From Palsa-513 sp050010595 (GTDB lineage Bacteria > Actinomycetota > Thermoleophilia > Solirubrobacterales > Solirubrobacteraceae): a stretch of DNA of 64,000 bases. The stretch covers positions 1 to 64,000 of the forward strand of contig JBEKKS010000006.1 in the NCBI GenBank assembly GCA_050010595.1. The letters run 5' to 3'. The notes under the pieces are model-generated. The model did no database searches, was not told the origin of the DNA, and worked only from the letters and a program-made list of their open reading frames with translations. The position numbers and the translations under genes were made by a program. Each line of letters begins with the position of its first letter. The first letter of the stretch is position 1. Shown here piece by piece: positions 6,655 to 14,091 of the stretch.

Positions 6655-7077
6655 TCAGAGGGCGAGCGAGCCGCGTGGGGCAAGCCAGCGAACCCTCTGG
6701 CCGGTGACCTGCGCGATGAGTTCGTAGTCCGCGTCGTAGTGAACGACGGCGATGCCGACCGCTTCGGCGGCGGCCGCGACCAACAGGTCGGGGTGCTTTA
6801 CGGCGCGGTGGTGAAGGCCCGCCTTGTCGGCGAGATGCTGGTAGACCCCGAGCGCTCGCCTCCACTGCTGCTTCCCGATCGGACAGTCTGGTAGGGCTTC
6901 GAGATCGTCGGACAGGGCCTTGAACTCGCTGGCACTCTGGGCGCTGTAGAGGAGCTCCAATCTGACCATGTCGCAGGTCGCGATTTCACCGTCGATCACC
7001 GCTTCGTCGAACGCTTGACGGATGTCGCCGCCGACAGCCCGTGTCCAGCTCCAGGCGCTGGTATCTGCCAGCTCCAC
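6655..7077 (-). CDS. vapC: VapC-type PIN-domain toxin (element B)
   Basis: A 140-residue PIN ribonuclease. Acidic residues in order are Asp5 in LADTSAWS, Glu41 in RLELLYSA, Asp97 in KHPDLLVAAAA and Asp115/Asp117 in HYDADYELIA. The length is normal. The start is a GTG that directly abuts the TAG of the upstream antitoxin, implying coupled translation. It is not closely similar to the element A toxin: only the scattered acidic positions match. The RNA target is unknown. Confidence 0.9.
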   Translation of the reverse strand: MELADTSAWSWTRAVGGDIRQAFDEAVIDGEIATCDMVRLELLYSAQSASEFKALSDDLEALPDCPIGKQQWRRALGVYQHLADKAGLHHRAVKHPDLLVAAAAEAVGIAVVHYDADYELIAQVTGQRVRWLAPRGSLAL

Positions 7078-7299
7078 CTACGCGAAGTTCCGTTGACGCC
7101 GCAGATCGGCTAACGCCGTCGGCGTCAGTGCCGTGAAGTCGTGTGCAGCGAGGCGCTGGCGCGCGGCCCGGTCAACGACCTCCTGCAACGCCGCATGAAC
7201 CGTCTCGGTCGTCTGCACGGTCCCAAGTACGGCTGCGGCCGCGCCGACTAGACGCGTATCAAGGTTGATGTTTGTCCGTTTCGTAGCCGCCGAAGCCAT
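7078..7299 (-). CDS. vapB: antitoxin of the element B PIN toxin
   Basis: A 73-residue protein beginning TKRTNINLDTRLVGAAAAVL, the pattern of the VapB family with a ribbon-helix-helix N-terminus (one strand, then two helices with TVHAALQEVV). The C-terminal 25 residues (FTALTPTALADLRRQRNFA) would be the toxin-neutralising arm. It is first in the two-gene operon. The 132 nt upstream to the GNAT gene contain a TATGAT box 10-15 nt before the ATG (near 7310-7315 on this strand), which could be its promoter. Confidence 0.82.
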   Translation of the reverse strand: MASAATKRTNINLDTRLVGAAAAVLGTVQTTETVHAALQEVVDRAARQRLAAHDFTALTPTALADLRRQRNFA

Positions 7300-7431
7300 T
7301 CAATCATCATACACCTGCTCGAGGCGCCCAGATACACACGCGATAACGCATAGCTCACCAGCGCCTTGGGCGACCGCCCCACTGTTGGCCACTCCGTTCG
7401 GTCGGCCGAGTGCGGAGTGTGGGCGAGCGGT

Positions 7432-7947
7432 TCAGAACGGCAGGTCGTAGACCGTGACGTCGCCCTCTGGCCATGAACCGATCTGCTCTAGCGCGCGCCA
7501 CATCATCCGTTGGGTCATCGGCTCGAAGCCGTGTGATTGCTGCACACGGACGGGCGAGCTGACCGTCGCGAACCCGAGTCGCTCGTAGAGCCCCGCACGA
7601 TCCGGGTGGCAGAAGAGCACCACGAACGACAACCCAGTTGATTCGGCCCGGCTGAGCGCAGCTTCGACGACGTGTCTGGCGAGGCCCTGCCCTCGATGGT
7701 CGGCGTTGACGATCACGCCACCGAGGCCAGCAACCCGGAAGCGTTGGCCGGCTACCTCGACGTCAGCTTCCGTCAGCCCCGCCGAGGCGACCAGTCGGCC
7801 ATCATCGCGCAGGACCACGTGGCGATCTTTCCCTCGAAACTGCAGCGTGATCCCAGCGCCATCGAACGGATCGACCTCGTCGCCCTCCAGCTGGGCACGC
7901 TCCGCGTCAGTGAGGGGACCGAGGTCGACGACCTCCATGCAGACCAT
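7432..7947 (-). CDS. GNAT family N-acetyltransferase (element B cargo)
   Basis: An acetyltransferase with the acetyl-CoA loop VNADHRGQGLARHVVEAAL, followed by FCHPDRAGLYERLGFATV. The C-terminal sequence with MMWRAL resembles small-molecule acetyltransferases. The frame is open to an ATG at 8031, but the extra residues look random. I start at 7947 (171 residues); an ATG at 7938 is equally possible. It lies upstream of the toxin-antitoxin pair with 132 nt between, so it has its own transcript or reads into it. Whether it belongs to the toxin system (some GNATs are toxins acetylating aminoacyl-tRNA) cannot be told; no partner gene abuts it. Confidence 0.8.
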   Translation of the reverse strand: MVCMEVVDLGPLTDAERAQLEGDEVDPFDGAGITLQFRGKDRHVVLRDDGRLVASAGLTEADVEVAGQRFRVAGLGGVIVNADHRGQGLARHVVEAALSRAESTGLSFVVLFCHPDRAGLYERLGFATVSSPVRVQQSHGFEPMTQRMMWRALEQIGSWPEGDVTVYDLPF

Positions 7948-8200
7948 CCAATCAGACGAGCGGAGAGTGCCACTCCCGCGGCGTGGTTGGGGCCCTCGGT
8001 AGCGGAAGTCCACGCGCCTGCCCCGGAACACGAGCAGGAGCGCACAGAGCCAGCCGCGCGCTCCCGGATCCTCTCCTGCCTAGCGCGACCTTGATCGAAT
8101 CGGCGTGCGGCCACTCCTTCCCCCCGCTCGTTAGCTACGAGAGGCAGGGCACAGGAGAACGGGAGCCGGAGGGGCGGTCAGCAGCAACCACCGTCCCACT

Positions 8201-8223
8201 CAGGCCCGCCATCGGCGGGCCTG
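8201..8223. terminator. tRNA-Tyr terminator hairpin
   Basis: CAGGCCCGCC (8201-8210), loop ATC, GGCGGGCCTG (8214-8223): a perfect 10-bp stem directly beyond the 3' end of tRNA-Tyr (leftward). It is related to the hairpin at 6429-6447. No T run follows. Confidence 0.65.
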
Positions 8224-8276
8224 AGTGGCGGGAGAAGGATTCGAACCTTCGAAGGCTGAGCCAACGGATTTACAGT
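8224..8276 (-). repeat. attR: 3' part of the intact tRNA-Tyr
   Basis: Identical over 53 nt to 5205-5257. The identity stops at the anticodon, so recombination probably used the anticodon-loop region and each insertion rebuilt a working tRNA. Confidence 0.88.
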
Positions 8277-8307
8277 CCGTCCCCTTTGACCGCTCGGGAA
8301 TCCCGCC
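8226..8307 (-). tRNA. tRNA-Tyr (anticodon GTA)
   Basis: On the minus strand the acceptor stem GGCGGGA (8307-8301) pairs with TCCCGCC (8233-8227), discriminator A. The anticodon loop contains CTGTAAA with GTA, there is a long class II variable arm, and the T arm is GAAGG-TTCGAAT-CCTTC. The 5' end is 30 nt from the sigma factor stop codon on the same strand with no terminator between, so it may be cotranscribed with it. It is the integration target of elements A and B. Confidence 0.96.
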
Positions 8308-8337
8308 AGGGAGCGTGGAGTTTAATCGGCCGCCGCC

Positions 8338-9483
8338 CTATGACGCGTCGCGGAGCCGCTGGGCCTCCGGCAGCACCTCGAGCTTCTTCAGCGTGTGGTT
8401 CTCGATTTGGCGGATCCGCTCGCGCGTCACGTTGAATGATTGGCCGACTTCTTCGAGCGTCTGCGGGCGCTGCCCGGTGAGCCCGAAGCGCAATTCGAGT
8501 ACCTCCCGCTCGCGTCGCGGCAGCACCGCGAGCGCGCGGCTGACGTCGCGATTGCGGATCGTGCGCGAGGCGAGCTCGAACGGCGACTCCGAACCGGGGT
8601 CCTCGACGAAGTCGCCGAGCTGAGAGTCGTCCTCGTCGCCGACCGGCTTCTCGAGCGAGACGGGCTGCTGGGCGACGCGGAGGATCTCGCGGACGTCGTG
8701 TGGCGCGCATTCGAGCAGCTCGGCGATCTCTTCTGCACTCGGCTCGCGTCCGAGTTGCTGGACGAGCTGACGCTCGGCCTGAACCACCTTGTTGAGGCGC
8801 TCGACGACGTGGACGGGGATCCTGATCGTGCGTCCCTTGTCGGCGAGTGCCCGCGTGACCGCTTGGCGAATCCACCAAGTGGCGTAGGTCGAGAACTTGT
8901 AGCCACGCCGGTAGTCGAACTTCTCGACTGCGCGGATCAGACCGAGCGAGCCCTCCTGGATCAGGTCGAGGAACGAGAGGCCGCGGCCGAGGTAGCGTTT
9001 TGCGATCGACACGACCAGCCGCAGGTTGGCTTCGACCATCTGCTGCTTGGCGTGGATGTCGCCGCGCTCGATCCGCTTTGCCAGGGCGACCTCCTGTGCG
9101 GCCGTGAGCAGCGGCACGCGTCCAATCGTGCGCAGGTAGAGCCTCAGCGAGTCGAGGCTCGGCTCGACTGTGAGGTCCAGCTCGACCGCCTGTTCGCTGG
9201 CGCCCGCGCCCTCGTCGGGCGTCGCCGCAGCGAGCTCGACCGCGCCACTCGCCGCGTCGCTGATCAGCTCGACGCCCTGCTCCTCGAGGAACGCGTAGAG
9301 CTCGTGCGCTTGCTCCTTGGACGCTTCGAGCTCCTCGAGCGCGCCCGCGAGCGTCTCGATCGAGACGAACCCGTGCTCCTGCGCCTCCGCGAGCAGAGCC
9401 GCGAGCTCGTCGGACTCGGCGACGGCCTCAGCGGCTGCCGAGCGGTCCTCGGCCGACGGTGCGACCGCGTGCAGACCCTGCAT
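8338..9483 (-). CDS. sigA: primary RNA polymerase sigma factor (RpoD/SigA)
   Basis: A 381-residue sigma-70 factor that directs RNA polymerase to housekeeping promoters. Domains: a short, Ala/Glu-rich region 1.1-like part (1-100); region 1.2 with DSLRLYLRTIGRVPLL (111-126); region 2 (about 145-215) including the -10 reading helix GYKFSTYATWWIRQAVTRAL (194-213); region 3; and region 4 (about 310-375) with HTH TLEEVGQSFNVTRERIRQIE. Helix 2.4 matches primary sigma factors exactly. The start is supported by a GAGGAGAGGAG Shine-Dalgarno stretch 6 nt upstream. The N-terminal region is short compared with E. coli RpoD, which is normal for the group. Confidence 0.96.
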   Translation of the reverse strand: MQGLHAVAPSAEDRSAAAEAVAESDELAALLAEAQEHGFVSIETLAGALEELEASKEQAHELYAFLEEQGVELISDAASGAVELAAATPDEGAGASEQAVELDLTVEPSLDSLRLYLRTIGRVPLLTAAQEVALAKRIERGDIHAKQQMVEANLRLVVSIAKRYLGRGLSFLDLIQEGSLGLIRAVEKFDYRRGYKFSTYATWWIRQAVTRALADKGRTIRIPVHVVERLNKVVQAERQLVQQLGREPSAEEIAELLECAPHDVREILRVAQQPVSLEKPVGDEDDSQLGDFVEDPGSESPFELASRTIRNRDVSRALAVLPRREREVLELRFGLTGQRPQTLEEVGQSFNVTRERIRQIENHTLKKLEVLPEAQRLRDAS

Positions 9484-9518
9484 CTATGGCTCCTCTCCTC
9501 AGATGCCGCTCGCTGCCT

Positions 9519-9547
9519 TTGACGGCCGCGACGCGGGAGATTGATAG
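9519..9547 (+). promoter_or_regulatory. candidate promoter upstream of folE2
   Basis: TTGACG (9519-9524) and TGATAG (9542-9547) with a 17-nt spacer, in the 120-nt divergent region. A second TAGGCT box (about 9590-9595) lies just before the folE2 ATG and could instead drive a near-leaderless transcript. Confidence 0.4.
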
Positions 9548-9603
9548 CACAGAGCTGTCCGGCACGGTGAGCCGCGCGTGCAGCCCCGCTAGGCTGGTGG
9601 CGG

Positions 9604-10599
9604 ATGGGTGACTCCATTGGCACCGTGCACGCGCCAGATGTGCAGTCGCAGCGGCCGAACGTTGCGATCGGTCTCTCGCGCGTCGGCGTTACCGGCGTCG
9701 AGAAGGTAATCCGGATCCGCCATGCCGGCACCGAGCAGCTCTTCTCGGCGCGCATCGAGTGCTTCATCGATCTCGGACCTGACCAGAAGGGCGCGCACAT
9801 GTCCCGCTTCGAGGAGGTCGTCAACGAAGCGATCGGTGAGGTGATTCTCGGCGAGTCCGGCTTCCGCGCGGAGCAGCTCGCTCAACGCATCGCCGAGCTT
9901 GTGCGCTCGCGCCAGAATTCACTGCGCGCTGAGGTCACGATCGCGGCGCGCTATCCCGAGCACCGACCGGCTCCGGTCTCCGGCATCAATACGCAGGAGA
10001 TCTACACGCTGTTTGGCGTCGCGGCTGCCTCGCAGCGCGGTACGCGCCGCGTTGTTGGCGTCGCCGCGCAGGGGATGACCGCATGTCCCTGCGCCCAGGA
10101 GCTCGTCGCCGCCGACGCTCGCCGACGCCTGGAGGAGGACGGCTTCAGTGACGCGGAGGTCGAGCGGATCTTTGCCGCGGTGCCCGTCGCGACCCACAAC
10201 CAACGCGGGTTGGGGACGTTGCATGTCGGCGTGACGGAAGACGAGCCGCTCGAGATCGACGCTGCGACCCTGTTGCGGATCGTCGAAGGCTCGATGTCCT
10301 CGGAGATCTACGAGCTGATGAAGCGGTCAGACGAGGCCGCGGTCGTCGCTCGCGCGCACGCCCGCCCGCGGTTTGTCGAGGACTGCGTGCGCGAGATGAT
10401 CGGTGGCGTGATCGCGCAGCTGCCGCAGCTGCCCGATGAAGCGTTCGTGTCGGCGCGCCAGGAGAACCTCGAGACGATCCATCAGCACAACGTGCTCGCG
10501 GAGCGCGAGGGCACACTCGGGGAGCTGCGTCGGGAGCTTGGCTCCGGCGAGCATGCGCTTGCGCATACCGCGATGCGCGAGTGGCTGCAGGGCTCTTAG
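9604..10599 (+). CDS. folE2: GTP cyclohydrolase FolE2/MptA type
   Basis: A 331-residue type IB GTP cyclohydrolase (COG1469). It opens GTP in the first step of folate synthesis, to dihydroneopterin triphosphate in FolE2 or its cyclic phosphate in archaeal MptA. Visible signatures are TACPCAQE with Cys161 (metal ligand) and Cys163, THNQRG near residue 197, and ENLETIHQHNV near the C-terminus. The enzyme replaces zinc-only FolE and can use other metals. The stop overlaps that of the convergent pgsA as TTAG. The other folate genes are not in the window. Confidence 0.93.
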   Translation: MGDSIGTVHAPDVQSQRPNVAIGLSRVGVTGVEKVIRIRHAGTEQLFSARIECFIDLGPDQKGAHMSRFEEVVNEAIGEVILGESGFRAEQLAQRIAELVRSRQNSLRAEVTIAARYPEHRPAPVSGINTQEIYTLFGVAAASQRGTRRVVGVAAQGMTACPCAQELVAADARRRLEEDGFSDAEVERIFAAVPVATHNQRGLGTLHVGVTEDEPLEIDAATLLRIVEGSMSSEIYELMKRSDEAAVVARAHARPRFVEDCVREMIGGVIAQLPQLPDEAFVSARQENLETIHQHNVLAEREGTLGELRRELGSGEHALAHTAMREWLQGS

Positions 10600-11150
10600 G
10601 CGCCGGAGGTCGCGCGTCGCGCCTGAGCGAGCCGTCGCCGCAGGCCGAAGAAGTAATCCAGTCCCGAGGCGACGGTGATGGCGACCATCGCGTAGATCAA
10701 CACCTCGAGCCAGGCGGGCTGACCGCGCACTGCGATGACCGCGAGGATCGCTGCGATCTGCACGCAGGTCTTGATCTTGCCGAAGTTGCTCGCCGGAATG
10801 ATCAAGCCGGCCTGCGTCGCACCAAGGCGTAGCACGGTCACTGCCAGCTCGCGCGCGATGATGACCATGGCGATCCAGGGAGCGAGACGGTGCTCGGAGA
10901 CGAGCGCGATCAGCGCCGCAACGATCAGGAGCTTGTCGGCGAGCGGATCCATCAGCTTGCCGAAGGTCGTGACCTCCTCGCGCGAGCGGGCGAGATATCC
11001 GTCGACGAAGTCGGTTGCCGAAGCGAGCGCGAACACGATGGCCGCAAAGATGTCACCGTCGGTCGTGTCGCCCAGCAGGGCGACGACGAGTACCGGCACC
11101 AGCAGGATCCGCACCACGGTCAGGAAGTTGGGCCAGTTGAGCGAGGCCAT
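10596..11150 (-). CDS. pgsA: CDP-diacylglycerol--glycerol-3-phosphate 3-phosphatidyltransferase
   Basis: A 184-residue integral membrane enzyme that makes phosphatidylglycerol phosphate. The CDP-alcohol phosphotransferase motif is complete: Asp50, Gly51, Ala54, Arg55, Gly64, Asp68 and Asp72 within DFVDGYLARSREE and GKLMDPLADK. The N-terminus LNWPNFLTVVRILLVP is typical of PgsA. There are five to six hydrophobic helices. It converges on folE2 with overlapping stop codons. Other CDP-alcohol transferases share the motif, but the N-terminus and length favour PgsA. Confidence 0.93.
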   Translation of the reverse strand: MASLNWPNFLTVVRILLVPVLVVALLGDTTDGDIFAAIVFALASATDFVDGYLARSREEVTTFGKLMDPLADKLLIVAALIALVSEHRLAPWIAMVIIARELAVTVLRLGATQAGLIIPASNFGKIKTCVQIAAILAVIAVRGQPAWLEVLIYAMVAITVASGLDYFFGLRRRLAQARRATSGA

Positions 11151-11232
11151 CGTCTGATTATCGTCAAAGCGGTGCGGTGGATCGCCACTGCAAGCGGTCG
11201 CGCAGCGTTAGCTATCTTGCTATCGTCTTGAT

Positions 11233-11613
11233 ATGCCAAGTTCCGCTGACGGCCAGCGTGAGGCGCTCTTTGTCCGTATCCCCTCAGCCCAGGCGCGCGC
11301 TCTCGCTCGGATCGCGGCGGACAGCGGCAAGCCAAAGCAGGAGGTGGTGTCGGAGCTGATCGCGCGGGCGATCCCGCTGCAAGACGATCGCGCGACCGTC
11401 GTCGGGCACCACGCCTTCCGCCCTTACGAGCCCGACGTTCTCACGCTCGAAGAGGTTGCCGGGCTGCTCGGAGTAGAGCCCGCAGCGATCGAGGAACTCG
11501 CCGCAAGCGGGGAATTGCCCGGCCGGATGATCGGTGGCGCCTGGCGCTTTGCTCGCGGGGCGATCCTTGCCTGGCTTGCAGGCGGCAGCAGGACCGCCAG
11601 CGCCGATCGCTAG
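11233..11613 (+). CDS. RHH + excisionase-type HTH DNA-binding protein upstream of clpP
   Basis: A 126-residue protein with two putative DNA-contacting modules. Residues 10-50 (LFVRIPSAQARALARIAADS then SELIARAI) look like a ribbon-helix-helix segment. Residues about 72-118 (VLTLEEVAGLLGVEPAAIEE ... GAWRFARGAILAWL) are an excisionase/MerR-like winged HTH. A TGC-TATCGT extended -10 box (11218-11226) ends 6 nt before the ATG, so transcription probably starts at the ATG (leaderless). It is followed after 9 nt by clpP and is presumably cotranscribed; a role in regulating clpP is only a guess from position. Confidence 0.8.
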   Translation: MPSSADGQREALFVRIPSAQARALARIAADSGKPKQEVVSELIARAIPLQDDRATVVGHHAFRPYEPDVLTLEEVAGLLGVEPAAIEELAASGELPGRMIGGAWRFARGAILAWLAGGSRTASADR

Positions 11614-11622
11614 GGTTAGGCA

Positions 11623-12204
11623 ATGCCACTGATCCCGACCGTCATCGAGCGCAGCGCGCGCGGCGAGCGCGAGTACGACATCTACTCCCGCCTGCTCAAC
11701 GAGCGGATCATCTTCCTCGGCAGCCCGATCGACGACCAGCTCGCCAACGTCGTCGTCGCACAGCTGCTGCACCTCGAGTCGGTCGACCCGGAGAAGGACC
11801 TCTCGCTGTACATCAACTCGCCGGGCGGATCGGTCTACGCGGGTCTCGCGATCTACGACACGATGAACTTCATCAAGCCCGATGTGCAGACGATGTGCGT
11901 CGGTATTGCGATGTCGGCGGCATCGCTATTGCTCTGCGGCGGCGCTGCGGGCAAGCGCTCGGCGCTGCCCAACAGCCGGATCCTCATGCACCAGCCGATC
12001 GCGGGCTTTGAGGGCCAGGCGACTGACATCGAGATCCACGCGCGTGAGGTGATCAACCTCCGTGGGCGGATCGATGAGATCTACGCGAAGCACACCGGCA
12101 AGTCGGTCGAGGAGGTCCATCGGGACATGGAGCGTGACCGCTTCTTCAAGTCCGAAGAAGCAGCCGAGTATGGCCTGATCGACCGCGTCCTCACAAGCCA
12201 CTGA
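11623..12204 (+). CDS. clpP: ATP-dependent Clp protease proteolytic subunit
   Basis: A 193-residue serine peptidase that forms the tetradecameric proteolytic chamber used with ClpX or ClpC. The triad is visible: Ser98 in GIAMSAAS, His123 in ILMHQP and Asp172 in MERDRFF. SPGGSVYAGLAIYDTM is the oxyanion region. The N-terminus LIPTVIERSARGEREYDIYS is complete, so the propeptide is short. It sits 9 nt after the RHH/HTH regulator. The clpX that often follows clpP is absent; an antiporter gene follows instead. Confidence 0.97.
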   Translation: MPLIPTVIERSARGEREYDIYSRLLNERIIFLGSPIDDQLANVVVAQLLHLESVDPEKDLSLYINSPGGSVYAGLAIYDTMNFIKPDVQTMCVGIAMSAASLLLCGGAAGKRSALPNSRILMHQPIAGFEGQATDIEIHAREVINLRGRIDEIYAKHTGKSVEEVHRDMERDRFFKSEEAAEYGLIDRVLTSH

Positions 12205-12239
12205 GGAAAGCGCCGCTGCGCGGCGAAGCAGCCGATGCG

Positions 12240-13298
12240 ATGACCAAGCTGGGCCCTCTAGCTCGCCTCGCGGTAGCTGCCGTCATCGTCCTGACGGCCA
12301 CTACGGCAGTCGCCCATTACGGCGCTTGGACAGCCGTGCTGGCGTTCGTGCTCGCGACCCTTGCGCTCGCGGGGCTCGCATGGCTGGTCGCGATCGCGAC
12401 CGAGCAGGTCGGCGAGCACCTCGGGCCGGCGGCGACAGGCCTGCTCCAGGCGAGCGTCGGGAATCTGCCGGAGCTCTTCGTCGTGATCTTCGCGCTGCGT
12501 GCCGGCGAGCGCGTCGTCGCCCAGAGCGCGATCGTCGGATCGCTGTTTGCCAATTCACTGCTCGTTCTCGGGATCGTCCTGATCGTCGGCGCACTGCGCC
12601 GCGGCGCCGGTGGGGTGATGCGCTTTGACCCGCGGATCACGCGCGCCACCGCGACGATGCTCTTCGTCTGCCTTTTCGCGATCGTCCTGGTCGCGCTCTC
12701 GCTGGCCAGTGGCGGCGCGGTCGCCCACCACGTCGACGCGATCTCCGTAATCGCAGCCGCGCTGCTGCTGACCGTCTATCTGAGCTGGATCGTGCCCCAT
12801 GTGCGTGGCGAGCGTCGCGGCGAGGCGCCGCTCGCGGCCAAGCTGAGCCTTGCGAGCGCCGTCGCGCTGCTGCTCATCGCGGGCACCGCGTCCGGCTTTG
12901 TCTCCGATTGGTTCGTCGATGCTCTACGTCCAGCGATCGGCCAGCTTCACATCTCTCCCGCGTTCGCCGGCCTTGTGATCGTCGCCCTGGCCGGCAACGC
13001 TGTTGAGAACGCGGTGGGCATCAGCCTCGCCGCGAAGGGGCGCTCGGATCTCGCGATCTCGGTAGTGGTCAGCTCGGTGGCGCAGATCGCCGCCTTCCTC
13101 TTCCCCCTGCTCGTGCTCATCTCGTTCGCGTTCCACACGCATCTGACGTTTGCGCTGCCGGGGATCTACATCGGTGCGCTCGCGCTCAGTGCCGTCGCGG
13201 TCTGGCAGATCACCGACGACGGTGAGGCGCGCGTCTTCGAGGGTTGGGCGTTGATCGCGATCTATGCGATCCTGGCGGTCATCGCGATCTATGAGTGA
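12240..13298 (+). CDS. Ca2+/H+ antiporter (CaCA family)
   Basis: A 352-residue, about 11-helix membrane protein with the internal repeat of cation/proton exchangers. The first alpha-repeat is GLLQASVGNLPELFVVIFAL (residues about 67-86); the second contains GNAVENAVGISLAAKGRSDL. The acidic residues in NLPELF and NAVENAV are those that bind calcium in CAX/ChaA-type exchangers. It would export calcium in exchange for protons. Length and motifs match the ChaA/CAX group. Its stop overlaps the next gene start by 8 nt (ATGAGTGA). Confidence 0.88.
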   Translation: MTKLGPLARLAVAAVIVLTATTAVAHYGAWTAVLAFVLATLALAGLAWLVAIATEQVGEHLGPAATGLLQASVGNLPELFVVIFALRAGERVVAQSAIVGSLFANSLLVLGIVLIVGALRRGAGGVMRFDPRITRATATMLFVCLFAIVLVALSLASGGAVAHHVDAISVIAAALLLTVYLSWIVPHVRGERRGEAPLAAKLSLASAVALLLIAGTASGFVSDWFVDALRPAIGQLHISPAFAGLVIVALAGNAVENAVGISLAAKGRSDLAISVVVSSVAQIAAFLFPLLVLISFAFHTHLTFALPGIYIGALALSAVAVWQITDDGEARVFEGWALIAIYAILAVIAIYE

Positions 13299-14064
13299 CG
13301 CTTCGAACGTCTCAGCCGACCGGTCCTGGCCGCCGAGCGCATCGCTGGCCGGCGCTGGTGCCGCTGCGGTTGTCCTGGTGCTGGTGATCGTCCTCGCGAG
13401 CGTTGCTCCGGGACATCACGCTCGCCCGCTGCCGCGCACTGTGCCGGCGCATCTGGCAGCTGAGGCTCCCGACCCGCTGGCCGGCGAGAGCTATCCGGTG
13501 TCGGGCGCGGCACTGCGCCATGCCAAGGCTCGCGCGCCGCAAGAAGCGGCACGTGAGGCGTTTCTGAGCCCAGGCGCGCCGAGCGATCAGCAGATCCTCG
13601 CGGAGCTGCGTCAGGAGGAAGCGGTCCAGCGTTCGGCGTTGCGCTCCCCGGCGCACGCGATCGTCGACGCGCATAACGGTGAGGCGGTTGCCCCGATCGA
13701 GCTGCCGCTCGCGATCCAGGAGGTGATTGCGGGCGGGAACGCGATCCGCGACTTCCCCTACGTCTACGGCGGCGGGCACCGCTCATTCATCGACGACGCC
13801 TACGACTGCTCGGGCTCGGTCAGCTACGCGCTCGCGGCCGGCGGACTGATCGGCGCTCCCGAGACCTCGGGGCAACTGGAGTCCTGGGGCGCACCGGGGC
13901 CGGGCCGTTACCTGACGGTCTTCGCGAACGCCGGCCACACGTTCATGTACGTCGACGGCGTCTGGTTCGACACGGCCGGACGCGCTGGGCCCTACAGCAC
14001 CCGCTGGCTGACCAAGCAGCCGTCACTTGCCGGTTACGCGGTTCGTCATTACCCCGGCCTCTGA
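13291..14064 (+). CDS. exported NlpC/P60-like cysteine peptidase
   Basis: From the ATG at 13291 the protein has 257 residues. A single hydrophobic segment near residues 18-40 (GAGAAAVVLVLVIVLASVA) is a signal anchor. An Ala/Pro/Glu-rich linker follows, then a papain-like domain: FPYVYGGG and DDAYDCSGSVSYAL with Cys173, and NAGHTFMYVDG with His216. This is the NlpC/P60 pattern of enzymes that cut cell-wall peptides. An in-frame ATG further upstream lies inside the antiporter gene and is less likely. Translation is probably coupled to the antiporter. Confidence 0.85.
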   Translation: MSDASNVSADRSWPPSASLAGAGAAAVVLVLVIVLASVAPGHHARPLPRTVPAHLAAEAPDPLAGESYPVSGAALRHAKARAPQEAAREAFLSPGAPSDQQILAELRQEEAVQRSALRSPAHAIVDAHNGEAVAPIELPLAIQEVIAGGNAIRDFPYVYGGGHRSFIDDAYDCSGSVSYALAAGGLIGAPETSGQLESWGAPGPGRYLTVFANAGHTFMYVDGVWFDTAGRAGPYSTRWLTKQPSLAGYAVRHYPGL

Positions 14065-14079
14065 GACCGGGGTAATGAC
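14045..14079. terminator. bidirectional terminator hairpin
   Basis: GTCATTACCCCGG (14045-14057), 9-nt loop, CCGGGGTAATGAC (14067-14079): a perfect 13-bp stem. It begins inside the last codons of the NlpC/P60 gene and serves the convergent AIM24 gene as well. There is no clear T run. Confidence 0.75.
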
Positions 14080-14091
14080 CGCCTCCGCGCG

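Larger units (their letters stand above)
6454..8276. mobile_element. element B: second mini-element in tRNA-Tyr with PIN/RHH module and GNAT
   Basis: It is bounded on the left by the truncated att core and left arm (6454-6580) and on the right by a hairpin (8201-8223) and the intact tRNA-Tyr 3' part (8224-8276). The ends resemble those of element A, but the cargo differs: a PIN toxin, a ribbon-helix-helix-like antitoxin and a GNAT, all leftward. No integrase is present. The intact tRNA-Tyr receives its 3' half from this element. Confidence 0.68.

Noticed and set aside
8225..8623. plus-strand frame starting in tRNA-Tyr
   Set aside because: It is the antisense of tRNA-Tyr and the sigma factor gene.
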